Positions 1-6,451 of a stretch of 11,314 nt of DNA are shown here, one piece after another (the first letter of the stretch is position 1; each line of letters begins with the position of its first letter). Location: assembly GCA_934402515.1 (NCBI GenBank), contig CAKRTZ010000062.1, positions 1 through 11,314 of the forward strand, given 5' to 3'. This DNA comes from an uncultured Lachnospiraceae bacterium. GTDB lineage: Bacteria > Bacillota > Clostridia > Lachnospirales > Lachnospiraceae. The position numbers were made by a program, and so were the translations under genes. Under the pieces are notes generated by a model that was not told where the DNA came from, made no database searches, and saw only the letters and a list, made by a program, of their open reading frames with translations.

Positions 1-12
1 GGTTTTCAAAGG

Positions 13-49
13 TACTACAGGGGAACGCAGGGACGGAACACTCTGCGTT
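13..49. repeat. Short inverted repeat at the left edge, nature unknown
   Basis: The arms AACGCAG (14-20 region) and CTGCGTT (43-49 region) are complementary and flank about 12 bases containing GGGACGGAAC. It lies just downstream of the acyl carrier protein gene on the minus strand. No T-run follows in either direction, so it is not a clear intrinsic terminator. GGGACGG-containing palindromes occur as dispersed intergenic repeats in many clostridial genomes, so it may be one of these. With one copy at a window edge this cannot be decided. Confidence 0.25.
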
Positions 50-68
50 GGTTGGTAGTTCATTTCTA

Positions 69-293
69 TTAAAGGTACTTCTCGATAAGTTCAGCCATGG
101 CATCGACGGAGTTGAAGTTTTCGGGGATGATGTCTTCGTAGGGGAGTTCGACACCAAATTCCATGGACAGAGCAGAGATGATTCCCACAATGGTGAGGGA
201 GTCTAAAATTCCGTCATCCACTAATTCCTCGGAACATTCAAAGTCGATTTCGGGATAGTTTTCTTCCAATACATCTAAAATTTTTTCTCTCAT
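69..293 (-). CDS. Acyl carrier protein, DltC-like
   Basis: A 74-residue acidic protein of typical acyl-carrier-protein size. The motif DDGILDSLTIV places the expected 4'-phosphopantetheine attachment serine at Ser32 (Asp31-Ser32-Leu33). The following helix (ALSMEFGVELP) matches helices II and III of DltC-like and polyketide-type carriers. Carriers of this family hold an activated acyl group as a thioester in the cytoplasm and pass it to a membrane acyltransferase. The gene lies 37 bases after the MBOAT gene on the same strand and has a good site, AAGGAG at 301-306, seven bases before the ATG. The pairing mirrors dltB-dltC, but without the ligase (dltA) or dltD in view the acyl group, D-alanine or another, is not established. 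The carrier-protein call is secure and the DltC assignment is only likely. Confidence 0.88.
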   Translation of the reverse strand: MREKILDVLEENYPEIDFECSEELVDDGILDSLTIVGIISALSMEFGVELPYEDIIPENFNSVDAMAELIEKYL

Positions 294-300
294 AAGTTTT

Positions 301-306
301 CTCCTT
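301..306 (-). promoter_or_regulatory. Ribosome binding site of the acyl carrier protein gene
   Basis: AAGGAG on the minus strand, seven bases before the ATG at 293. It supports this start and independent translation initiation within the MBOAT-ACP operon. Confidence 0.7.
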
Positions 307-330
307 TTTCTGATTATTTAATTATTTCGA

Positions 331-1869
331 TTAAAAACCACCATATATGAACGAGCTGGCATCATAGGCCGAGCCATATCTGGCAAAAATAAGCAGAATC
401 ACGCAGGCACTGTAGTACACCAGCCACCGCACAGGCAGGGGGCGCTTCGCCAGCCATTCCCGGATCGGGATGTGCTCCTGCAAAATATCAACAATCCAGA
501 TCAATGCCACTCCAATGAGTGCCACGATGAAATTTTTCCGGTCTAATCCGAAACCGAACAGGCTTCCCTGGGTAAAGGCACGGATTCCGCTCCCTGCAAA
601 AAGCTGACGCACCAGTACGGTAAAACCTGTCAGTGTTCCGGTAACGGTAAGCATCCTGCCCACGCAGAACACCAGGAAAGTGCGTACCATCTGGAAAATC
701 TGGAACCATTTCTTTTTCGGGTCAATGTGCAGCTTTGCATTCAGTTGTTTGGTTTCCTTGGCAAAAATAGTTTCCAATATAATAAGGATGCCCCAATATA
801 AGCCCCAGACTACATAGTTCATGCCGGTACCATGCCACAGTCCGGTGAGTAACCACACTACAGTCAACGGAACGGCTGCAGACACCACCTGTCCGGCACG
901 GTTTCCATGGTTTTTCCGCACCTTCACTGCCCATTTCATAAAACGGGGATTCATGGCGATGGGCATATAAATATAGTCTTTGAACCAGGTTCCCAGGGTG
1001 ATGTGCCAGCGCCGCCAGAACTCTGCCGCGTTTTTGGCAAAGAAGGGACGGCGGAAGTTTTCATCCAATGTCACGCCCATGGTCTGGGCAGCTCCGCACA
1101 CGATATCCATACATCCGGAAAAATCTGCATATAATTCCACCGCACCCAGTACAATGGCAAAAAGCATTTCCAGCCCGGCATGATAATCCGGCATGTTCCA
1201 GACCGCTGTTGTATACAATGCCAGCCTGTCTGCCACCACCATTTTTTTGAAGAATCCCCAGAGCATCCGCTGAAGTCCGAAGCAGATCCGCTGATACTCC
1301 GGCTTCGGCAATGCATCAAATTGTTTCAGCAATTTGTCATATCTTCCGATCGGCCCTTGAACAATATGGGGAAAATAGGTCATGCATAACAGTAGTTTCA
1401 AAAAATTGTTCTCACAGGATGCCTTTTTCCAGTAAATGTCCAGGAGATAACCCACCGAGGAAAAGGTATAGTAGGAAATGCCGATAGGCACCAGAATACT
1501 CTGCACATGCAAAAGCCGCGCCATCTTCACAAACACCAGAAATCCCACGATGAGAACCAGCGCCGCCACCAGGTATTTTTTGCTTTTTTTCTTATATTCC
1601 GCAAAAAGTGCTGCCTGTTCCTTGGGGGGCAGTCCCTCTTTTTCCTTATCATACCCAACATAAATTTTTGCAATCTGTCTGCTGCACAGATAAACGACGA
1701 CAGCAGTGCCGATGAGAATCATCAGCACTGCCGGGCCTGCTGCCAACAGGTAAAATGTGAGACTGCCTACGAGAATCACTGCCTGCCGCAGCTTTATGTC
1801 TGGCATCAACAAATAGCATATTAAAAAGATTGCAAAAAATACAAAAAATCCAAGAGAATTATAGGTCAT
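331..1869 (-). CDS. MBOAT family O-acyltransferase (AlgI/DltB-like)
   Basis: A 512-residue polytopic membrane protein of the MBOAT superfamily, whose members move acyl groups to hydroxyls of cell-surface polymers. Hydrophobic segments lie near residues 6-22, 29-63, 99-118, 127-145, 232-248, 331-363, 392-420, 446-461 and 481-496. Family signatures are visible: FPHIVQGPIGRYD (166-178), ELYADFSGCMDI (245-256), EFWRRWHITLGTWFKDYIY (283-301, with His289) and LTGLWHGTGMNYVVWG (341-356). His346 is the expected catalytic histidine. The protein ends in FIYGGF (507-512), resembling the C-terminal FxYFxF-type acyl-relay motif described for DltX and for some MBOATs. The start is supported by AAAGG at 1878-1882, eight bases upstream. 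The next gene downstream is an acyl carrier protein, so the pair probably works as donor and transferase in envelope acylation. The polymer and acyl group are unknown. Confidence 0.92.
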   Translation of the reverse strand: MTYNSLGFFVFFAIFLICYLLMPDIKLRQAVILVGSLTFYLLAAGPAVLMILIGTAVVVYLCSRQIAKIYVGYDKEKEGLPPKEQAALFAEYKKKSKKYLVAALVLIVGFLVFVKMARLLHVQSILVPIGISYYTFSSVGYLLDIYWKKASCENNFLKLLLCMTYFPHIVQGPIGRYDKLLKQFDALPKPEYQRICFGLQRMLWGFFKKMVVADRLALYTTAVWNMPDYHAGLEMLFAIVLGAVELYADFSGCMDIVCGAAQTMGVTLDENFRRPFFAKNAAEFWRRWHITLGTWFKDYIYMPIAMNPRFMKWAVKVRKNHGNRAGQVVSAAVPLTVVWLLTGLWHGTGMNYVVWGLYWGILIILETIFAKETKQLNAKLHIDPKKKWFQIFQMVRTFLVFCVGRMLTVTGTLTGFTVLVRQLFAGSGIRAFTQGSLFGFGLDRKNFIVALIGVALIWIVDILQEHIPIREWLAKRPLPVRWLVYYSACVILLIFARYGSAYDASSFIYGGF

Positions 1870-1937
1870 TGTTACAGCCTTTTCTATAAGATTTTATAGA
1901 CAGTCCAATACTGAATTAAAATTTATCTGATAACAAG

Positions 1938-1943
1938 ATTATA
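1938..1943 (-). promoter_or_regulatory. Candidate -10 element for the MBOAT-ACP operon
   Basis: A perfect TATAAT on the minus strand about 70 bases before the MBOAT start, in the AT-rich gap 1870-1999. The hexamer 17 bases further upstream is a poor -35 (T-rich, no TTGACA), so only the -10 is convincing. The rest of this gap shows nothing else clear, and no GC-rich terminator was found for the convergent-end side of the sensor operon. Confidence 0.4.
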
Positions 1944-1999
1944 TGGTATTCTGTACAAAAATAAAATGCAAATTTTTTGATTGAGATAAATATAAAATG

Positions 2000-2980
2000 T
2001 TACTCTTTACTTTCATTAAAAGGAAACAGAATCTTTTGGCATTCCGGCTCGTACATATTGTCTTTGGTGACGATGGTGGTAGCGGTATCTATCTCAGCAG
2101 GAACATTGGTCTGTCCATTTACAAGACTCACTGCCGTTTCAATTCCCAGATATCCCATCGCATAAGGATTCTGCACAATGAGGGCATCCACCTCCCCGGT
2201 CTCCAGCATTCCTACAGAAACCACATTGGAGTCAAAAGCCACCACATGAACGCTGTCTGCCAGTTTCAGATCCCGGATTGCCCATCCTACTCCCAGGCTA
2301 GTCCATTCGTTAAAGGTGACCACAACATTCATCTGCGGATTGGAGCGCAGCATCTTCCGGGTTTCCTCCCTGGCATCTTCTATAGTGGAAAGTACATTGA
2401 TGGTGGTAATCTCCCTGACCCGTGTATCCTCACCCAGCACATTCCTGCATCCCTGCTCTCTCTGCTGTCCATTGGCAGAATTGATTCCATAGTTGACAAT
2501 ACCTACATAGAGTTCTTTTCCATCCGTTTCCAAAGCTGCCCTGCCGGCCATACCACCTGCTTCATAATTGTCGGTTCCGATCCTGCAGGATACCCTGGTG
2601 CTGTTTACATCACTGTCAATGACAATTACTTTGATCCCCTGCTGGGCTGCCTGATCTATAACCCCTGCACTGGCGTTGTAATCCACTGCCGAAAATACAA
2701 TGGCATCCACTCCCTCTTCCATTGCCTGGTGCACCAGCATGTTCTGTTTCTCGTAATCCTCCTCCGTTTCCGGTCCATCAAAAGTAATGTTGACATTGTA
2801 TTCCACAGAGGCAGCACGTACACCTGCGTACACGCTTTTCCAGAAAGCGCTGGTCGTGGACTTCGTGATAACCGCAATCCGGGTTTTTCCGCTCTCCACC
2901 CGTTTGCTGCATCCCCACAGGCAGAACAGGAACACCAGTATCAAAAATAAACTGAAGATTTTTCTCCCACTTTTCCGCAT
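2000..2980 (-). CDS. Sugar-binding lipoprotein, probable sensor partner of the adjacent histidine kinase
   Basis: A type I periplasmic-binding-protein fold (ribose/galactose type), 326 residues from the chosen start. It begins with a basic n-region, a hydrophobic core and the lipobox-like LWGC (Cys24), so it is probably anchored to the outer face of the membrane. The canonical domain order follows: beta1 TRIAVITKSTTSAFW, the VDAIVFSAVDYNASAGVI region, beta4 IKVIVIDSDVNS, GTDNYEAGGMAG, a NGQQREQG ligand-loop equivalent, and FNEWTSLGVG and VVAFDSNVV in the second lobe. The gene directly follows the kinase. An upstream in-frame ATG at 3013 would add 11 residues and overlap the kinase by 26 bases. 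I prefer 2980 because it gives a normal signal peptide, although neither start has an ideal ribosome site. Tight coupling to a LytS/YesM-type kinase and the absence of its own transporter genes suggest a sensing role as in XylFII-LytS pairs. A transport role remains possible. Confidence 0.85.
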   Translation of the reverse strand: MRKSGRKIFSLFLILVFLFCLWGCSKRVESGKTRIAVITKSTTSAFWKSVYAGVRAASVEYNVNITFDGPETEEDYEKQNMLVHQAMEEGVDAIVFSAVDYNASAGVIDQAAQQGIKVIVIDSDVNSTRVSCRIGTDNYEAGGMAGRAALETDGKELYVGIVNYGINSANGQQREQGCRNVLGEDTRVREITTINVLSTIEDAREETRKMLRSNPQMNVVVTFNEWTSLGVGWAIRDLKLADSVHVVAFDSNVVSVGMLETGEVDALIVQNPYAMGYLGIETAVSLVNGQTNVPAEIDTATTIVTKDNMYEPECQKILFPFNESKE

Positions 2981-2987
2981 TTCTTTT

Positions 2988-4706
2988 TCAGACTTTCTCC
3001 CATCCGGCAGCATCCTTCTGCACTACTTTTGGCATCCGTATCGTCACGATGGTTCCTTCATCCAGTTCGCTTTGAATGGAAAGCCCATATTCCTTTCCAA
3101 AATAGATTTTGACTCTGTCATTCACATTTTTAATTCCGATACCCGAATTATCCCCCGGTTCTTTATCTAAAATAAAATTGCACTGTTCTTCCGTCATGCC
3201 TACACCATTATCCTCCACCTGGAAGACAATATCGTCGCCTTCCCCATAGATGCGAATCAGAATATGACCTTCATCTACCATACGGCTCAACCCATGATTA
3301 ATGGCATTTTCGATAATAGGTTGTAAGGTAATTTTGTTACAATAACAGGGAAGACATTGTTCTTCCACCTGGAATTCATAGGTAAACTGATTTTTATAGC
3401 GGAAGTTTTCAATTTTCAGATAGCTTTTTGCATGCTCTACTTCTTTTTCAATGGTAATCAATTCATGGCCTTTACTAATACTGATACGAAACAGTTTTGC
3501 CAGGGCATTTACCATCTCCACTGCATCCTGACAGCGCTCCGCCTCACAAAGCCACCCGATGGCATCCAGCGTATTGTACAGGAAATGGGGATTAATCTGT
3601 GCCTGTAACGCTTTTAATTCTGTCTTACGCAGGGAAATTTCTTCCTGACGCACCTGATTCATCAGATTCTGGATCTTTCCCACCATATGCTCAAAAGACT
3701 GTGAAAGAGCCGAGATCTCCATAGTTCCTGTCACCGGCTGATACACATATTCCGCTGCATTCCGTTCAAAGTCTCCCATTGCCTGTATAAGGCGTTGTAT
3801 CGGATGGGTGACAAGTCTGGACATGAGCATGCTGACAATTACCGTTACAAGAAAAATCACAGTGAAAATCACACAGATATTCTTCAGGAGTTCCATTGCT
3901 TTTGTCGTCACCATCTCACTGACATAGCTGACTCCCACCACTTTCCAGGTACACCGCTTCAGCTTCTGCACGCTGCAGATGAGTTCATCCGTTTCAAAGG
4001 TACCTTCCTGCTCCAAATCCAACGCCCTTGCCGGTTCTTCTTTCAATCCGGAATATAACAGCTGCTGTTGGGGATGATAAATGATTTCCCCATTCGCATC
4101 CACAATAAAACAGTATCCATGCTGACCAATTCCCACATTATCTACATAATCGGAAATTTGGGAAAACCGGATATCAATAACAACCCTGGCCTTTTCCCCA
4201 TCCGCTATTGTAATTTCCTGCAGCACCGATACCACCCAGGGATAATAATCCTGCAGCATGGATTCCACATGCGGTTCTGAAAGGTAAAGGGTCTGGGGAT
4301 TATAAAATTCTCTGGAAATGTAAGACAAATCCTTCAAATAGTTCTGTTTCATAGCCCGTCCGCCGGTATAGGAGTCCTCCAGCTTCCCGTCCGCATTATA
4401 AACGTAAATAGCAACCAGGTCTGAACGGACGCGGCAGAGCATTTCCAATGTTTTCTGCTGTTCCTCCGGGCTGACGGTAAAACTGTTCTGCACCATGCTC
4501 ATAATATCCTGCATATCTTCTATATAATTAGCGATCGCATTGGATGCCTGCACCACCGCCTGTTCACTGGTTGTTTTGGCATTCTCTTTCATACCGGTGG
4601 TGTAAAGTGATAAGAACAAAAAGGTGGACCATAGTAAAAAAATGGTGACCAGAAACACAACAAGTATGGTAATCATGCGCGAAAGAGAAAGGTTGGATTT
4701 TTTCAT
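2988..4706 (-). CDS. Sensor histidine kinase, LytS/YesM type
   Basis: A 572-residue membrane kinase. A transmembrane segment at about 11-35 is followed by an extracytoplasmic sensor region of about 235 residues (36-272) that looks like a double Cache-type domain. The second membrane segment lies at about 274-297, then a HAMP linker (about 298-350). The His_kinase core is ALQAQINPHFLYNTLDAIGW with phosphoacceptor His374. The ATPase domain carries IIENAINHG (N box, about 464-472), EDNGVGM (498-504) and SGIGIKNVNDR (521-531). Such kinases phosphorylate YesN-type regulators, and one lies at 9756 on the far side of the transporter. The start ATG overlaps the stop of a 16-codon leader ORF (ATGA), and its own ribosome site is weak (GAGG about 14 bases upstream), so coupled translation is likely. 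The binding-protein gene follows immediately, suggesting that the sensor region works with that protein. Confidence 0.93.
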   Translation of the reverse strand: MKKSNLSLSRMITILVVFLVTIFLLWSTFLFLSLYTTGMKENAKTTSEQAVVQASNAIANYIEDMQDIMSMVQNSFTVSPEEQQKTLEMLCRVRSDLVAIYVYNADGKLEDSYTGGRAMKQNYLKDLSYISREFYNPQTLYLSEPHVESMLQDYYPWVVSVLQEITIADGEKARVVIDIRFSQISDYVDNVGIGQHGYCFIVDANGEIIYHPQQQLLYSGLKEEPARALDLEQEGTFETDELICSVQKLKRCTWKVVGVSYVSEMVTTKAMELLKNICVIFTVIFLVTVIVSMLMSRLVTHPIQRLIQAMGDFERNAAEYVYQPVTGTMEISALSQSFEHMVGKIQNLMNQVRQEEISLRKTELKALQAQINPHFLYNTLDAIGWLCEAERCQDAVEMVNALAKLFRISISKGHELITIEKEVEHAKSYLKIENFRYKNQFTYEFQVEEQCLPCYCNKITLQPIIENAINHGLSRMVDEGHILIRIYGEGDDIVFQVEDNGVGMTEEQCNFILDKEPGDNSGIGIKNVNDRVKIYFGKEYGLSIQSELDEGTIVTIRMPKVVQKDAAGWEKV

Positions 4707-4753
4707 CTTCTATCACTATACCTCAATGTCCAGATAATAATATGTTTTACCAT
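4703..4753 (-). CDS. 16-codon leader ORF overlapping the kinase start
   Basis: A small ORF on the minus strand encodes MVKHIIIWTLRYSDRR. It has the strongest ribosome site of the kinase operon, AAGGAGG at 4761-4767, seven bases before its ATG. Its TGA overlaps the kinase ATG as ATGA, the classical arrangement for translational coupling or termination-reinitiation. The kinase itself lacks a well-spaced ribosome site, so the leader probably delivers ribosomes to it. It is not an extension of the kinase: it is in another frame, and the kinase frame meets TAG shortly upstream. The peptide resembles nothing I recognise, so the act of translation may matter more than the product. Confidence 0.5.
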   Translation of the reverse strand: MVKHIIIWTLRYSDRR

Positions 4754-4760
4754 AATCAAT

Positions 4761-4767
4761 CCTCCTT
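4761..4767 (-). promoter_or_regulatory. Strong ribosome binding site of the leader ORF
   Basis: AAGGAGG, seven bases before the leader ATG at 4753. It lies about 55 bases before the kinase start, too far to serve the kinase directly, and this is the main evidence that the leader is translated. Confidence 0.6.
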
Positions 4768-4896
4768 GTCTGCAAACCAAAATCCCTATCCTGTGACCTG
4801 CTGATCTGCCTTTTATCCTATCATATTTGGAAACCCTGTACAATCATAATCCTGCACATACCGCATATAGGTATACATAGTGCTTTAAAAAAACGC

Positions 4897-4966
4897 AGAA
4901 AATATGGTGTCTCTATAAAAAATAACGAAAATATCAGTAAAATTTTTAATGTGAACCGAAAAATAT
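4897..4966 (+). promoter_or_regulatory. Three spaced GAAAATAT-like repeats, candidate activator sites
   Basis: AGAAAATAT (4897-4905), ACGAAAATAT (4925-4934) and CCGAAAAATAT (4956-4966) recur at 29 and 32 bases, close to three helical turns. The last copy ends just upstream of the expected -35 position of the mglB promoter. AraC-type regulators such as YesN often bind direct repeats beside a weak -35, so these are candidate sites for the regulator at 9756. The region is AT-rich, so chance is a real alternative. Confidence 0.3.
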
Positions 4967-4970
4967 TCTA

Positions 4971-4998
4971 TAGAAAACATGTAAAAATCCCGTATACT
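4971..4998 (+). promoter_or_regulatory. Candidate mglBAC promoter with weak -35
   Basis: TATACT (4993-4998) is a good -10. The matching -35 position (about 4970-4976, TAGAAA) is poor. A start near 5005 would give a leader of about 27 bases. A good -10 with a poor -35 is typical of activator-dependent promoters and fits control by the two-component system encoded around the operon. Confidence 0.45.
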
Positions 4999-5015
4999 GT
5001 AAATATCAACAAAAG

Positions 5016-5023
5016 AAAGGGAG
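5016..5023 (+). promoter_or_regulatory. Ribosome binding site of mglB
   Basis: AAAGGGAG eight bases before the ATG at 5032. It fixes the start there and not at the upstream GTG at 4951. Confidence 0.75.
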
Positions 5024-5031
5024 TAATAAAC

Positions 5032-6357
5032 ATGAAAAAGAAACTTGTTGTATTAACCATGGCTGCTATCTTCGCTATGTCCGCTGTAGGATGTGGTTCC
5101 AATGATAGCGCTGCAACCACCGCTCCTGCTGCCTCTGACGCTAATACAGAGACAACAGATTCCTCCGCTACCGCAGAGGTTGCTGCTACCGGAGATGTAG
5201 CAAATAAGGATAAGCCCTTAGTATGGTTTAACCGTCAGCCTTCCAACAGTTCCACCGGCGAACTGGACATGAATGCATTAAACTTTAACAAAGATACCTA
5301 TTATGTAGGTTTCGATGCAAACCAGGGTGCTGAACTTCAGGGACAGATGATTGCTGATTACATTGAGGCAAACATTGATTCCATCGACCGTAACGGAGAT
5401 GGCGTAATCGGATATGTACTTGCAATCGGTGATATCGGACACAACGATTCCATCGCTCGTACCAGAGGTGTTCGTAAAGCTCTTGGCACAGCGATTGAAG
5501 CTGACGGCAATATCGTAAGTGATCCTGCCGGAACCAACGTAGACGGTTCTGCTACCGTTGTACAGGATGGTAAGATTACCGTAAACGGTAAAGAATATGT
5601 GGTTCGTGAGCTTGCTTCTCAGGAAATGAAGAACTCCGCTGGTGCAACATGGGATGCTGCTACCGCTGGTAACGCAATCGGTACCTGGTCTTCTTCCTTC
5701 GGCGATCAGATTGATATCGTTGCATCTAACAATGATGGTATGGGAATGTCCATGTTCAATGCTTGGTCCAAAGACAACAAAGTTCCTACCTTCGGATACG
5801 ATGCAAACAGCGATGCTGTTGCAGCTATTGCAGAGGGATACGGCGGAACCATCAGCCAGCACGCTGATGTTCAGGCTTATTTAACTCTTCGTGTTCTGCG
5901 TAACGCCTTAGATGGTGTTGACATTGATACCGGTATCGGTACTGCTGATGATGCAGGCAACGTATTATCCGATGATGTTTACAAATACGATGCTGATCAG
6001 CGTTCTTACTACGCATTAAACGTAGCAGTTACTGCTGACAACTATCAGGATTTCACAGATTCCACCGTTACCTGGGCACCTGTTTCTACACAGCTTGATG
6101 CAACTGCTCATCCTTCCAAGAAGGTATGGCTGAACATCTACAACGCTGCTGATAACTTCCTGAGTTCTACTTATCAGCCTCTGCTGCAGAAATACGATGA
6201 TCTCTTAAATCTCGAAGTTGAGTACATCGGTGGTGATGGACAGACGGAGTCTAACATTACAAACCGTTTAGGAAATCCTAGCCAGTATGATGCATTTGCA
6301 ATCAACATGGTTAAGACAGATAACGCAGCTTCATACATGTCAATCCTTAATCAGTAA
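5032..6357 (+). CDS. mglB: Galactose/glucose-binding lipoprotein, apparently circularly permuted
   Basis: A 441-residue sugar-binding protein of the MglB family. It has a signal peptide with lipobox AVGC (Cys21) and an Ala/Ser/Thr-rich linker (22-60). Compared from memory with E. coli glucose/galactose-binding protein, the mature part begins at KPLVWFNRQPS (61-71), the counterpart of beta4 with Asn91. It continues through the EF-hand-like calcium loop DRNGDGVIG (119-127), GHNDSIAR (136-143; His152, Asp154, Arg158), Trp207 (Trp183), ASNNDGMG (Asn211), FGYDA (Asp236) and the usual C-terminal strand (ALNVAVTADNYQDF). After a linker (about 342-362), residues 363-441 match the normal N-terminus: KKVWLNIYNAADNF (Asp14, Phe16), a second strand LEVEYIGG, and YDAFAINMV. 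The protein is therefore permuted, with little lost at the join. The Asn256 counterpart is Gln276. About 40 extra residues lie around 160-203. It should deliver galactose or glucose to MglA/MglC. Nearly all arginines are CGT, suggesting high expression. Confidence 0.88.
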   Translation: MKKKLVVLTMAAIFAMSAVGCGSNDSAATTAPAASDANTETTDSSATAEVAATGDVANKDKPLVWFNRQPSNSSTGELDMNALNFNKDTYYVGFDANQGAELQGQMIADYIEANIDSIDRNGDGVIGYVLAIGDIGHNDSIARTRGVRKALGTAIEADGNIVSDPAGTNVDGSATVVQDGKITVNGKEYVVRELASQEMKNSAGATWDAATAGNAIGTWSSSFGDQIDIVASNNDGMGMSMFNAWSKDNKVPTFGYDANSDAVAAIAEGYGGTISQHADVQAYLTLRVLRNALDGVDIDTGIGTADDAGNVLSDDVYKYDADQRSYYALNVAVTADNYQDFTDSTVTWAPVSTQLDATAHPSKKVWLNIYNAADNFLSSTYQPLLQKYDDLLNLEVEYIGGDGQTESNITNRLGNPSQYDAFAINMVKTDNAASYMSILNQ

Positions 6358-6378
6358 AAAACCGATAGGATTTGAATC

Positions 6379-6412
6379 GTTTAGGGAGAAGAAATTCTCC
6401 CTAAACTTTTTT
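6379..6412 (+). terminator. Intercistronic hairpin terminator between mglB and mglA
   Basis: A perfect 12-bp stem (6379-6390 with 6395-6406) closed by a GAAA loop and followed by six T. It lies 21 bases after the mglB stop. Because mglA and mglC lack an obvious promoter of their own in the gap, partial read-through is expected, leaving binding-protein transcripts in excess. The hairpin may also protect the 3' end of the mglB message. Such elements are common after binding-protein genes in ABC operons. Confidence 0.85.
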
Positions 6413-6436
6413 AAGAAACAATGCAACTAATCTATG

Positions 6437-6443
6437 ACAGGAG
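6437..6443 (+). promoter_or_regulatory. Ribosome binding site of mglA, decides the start
   Basis: ACAGGAG lies eight bases before the ATG at 6452. The in-frame ATG at 6434 lies upstream of this site and has no site of its own, so the later start is preferred. Confidence 0.65.
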
Positions 6444-6451
6444 TAAGCGCA

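Larger units (their letters stand above)
4707..5031. other. Divergent regulatory region between kinase and mglB
   Basis: A 325-base gap between divergent starts. It holds the leader ORF for the kinase on the minus strand, a -10 element for mglB, three GAAAATAT-like repeats spaced about 30 bases apart, and the mglB ribosome site. The AT-rich part at 4880-4990 is the likely control region. A minus-strand promoter must lie here too, but only weak TATGAT-like -10 hexamers were seen near 4820-4848. The GTG at 4951 could extend the mglB frame upstream by 27 residues, but that would bury the signal peptide and overlap the candidate promoter, so it is not the start. Confidence 0.6.

Noticed and set aside
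1..63. Minus-strand open frame from an ATG at 63 to the left edge, beginning MNYQPTQSVPS
   Set aside because: Only 21 codons are visible, without a well-placed ribosome site, and it overlaps the inverted repeat. It could be the start of the next gene but cannot be supported.
1997..2950. Long plus-strand open frame (317 codons) across the sensor binding-protein gene
   Set aside because: It is antisense to a well-supported lipoprotein gene, and its translation resembles no protein family.
4820..4848. TATGAT hexamers as the minus-strand kinase promoter
   Set aside because: No acceptable -35 lies at the right distance, and the hexamers are expected by chance in this AT-rich region.
4951..5031. 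GTG start extending the mglB frame upstream by 27 residues
   Set aside because: It has no ribosome site, would place the signal peptide internally, and overlaps the likely promoter. The ATG at 5032 has AAAGGGAG eight bases upstream.
5278..5862. Minus-strand open frame of 194 codons inside mglB
   Set aside because: It is antisense to mglB, whose sequence is strongly constrained by family motifs. It arises from biased codon use.
6020..6357. The unusual C-terminal part of mglB as a frameshifted or fused second binding-protein gene
   Set aside because: It is in one continuous frame, supplies precisely the N-lobe part missing from the front, and ends where the front begins. A permutation explains it better than a fusion of two genes.
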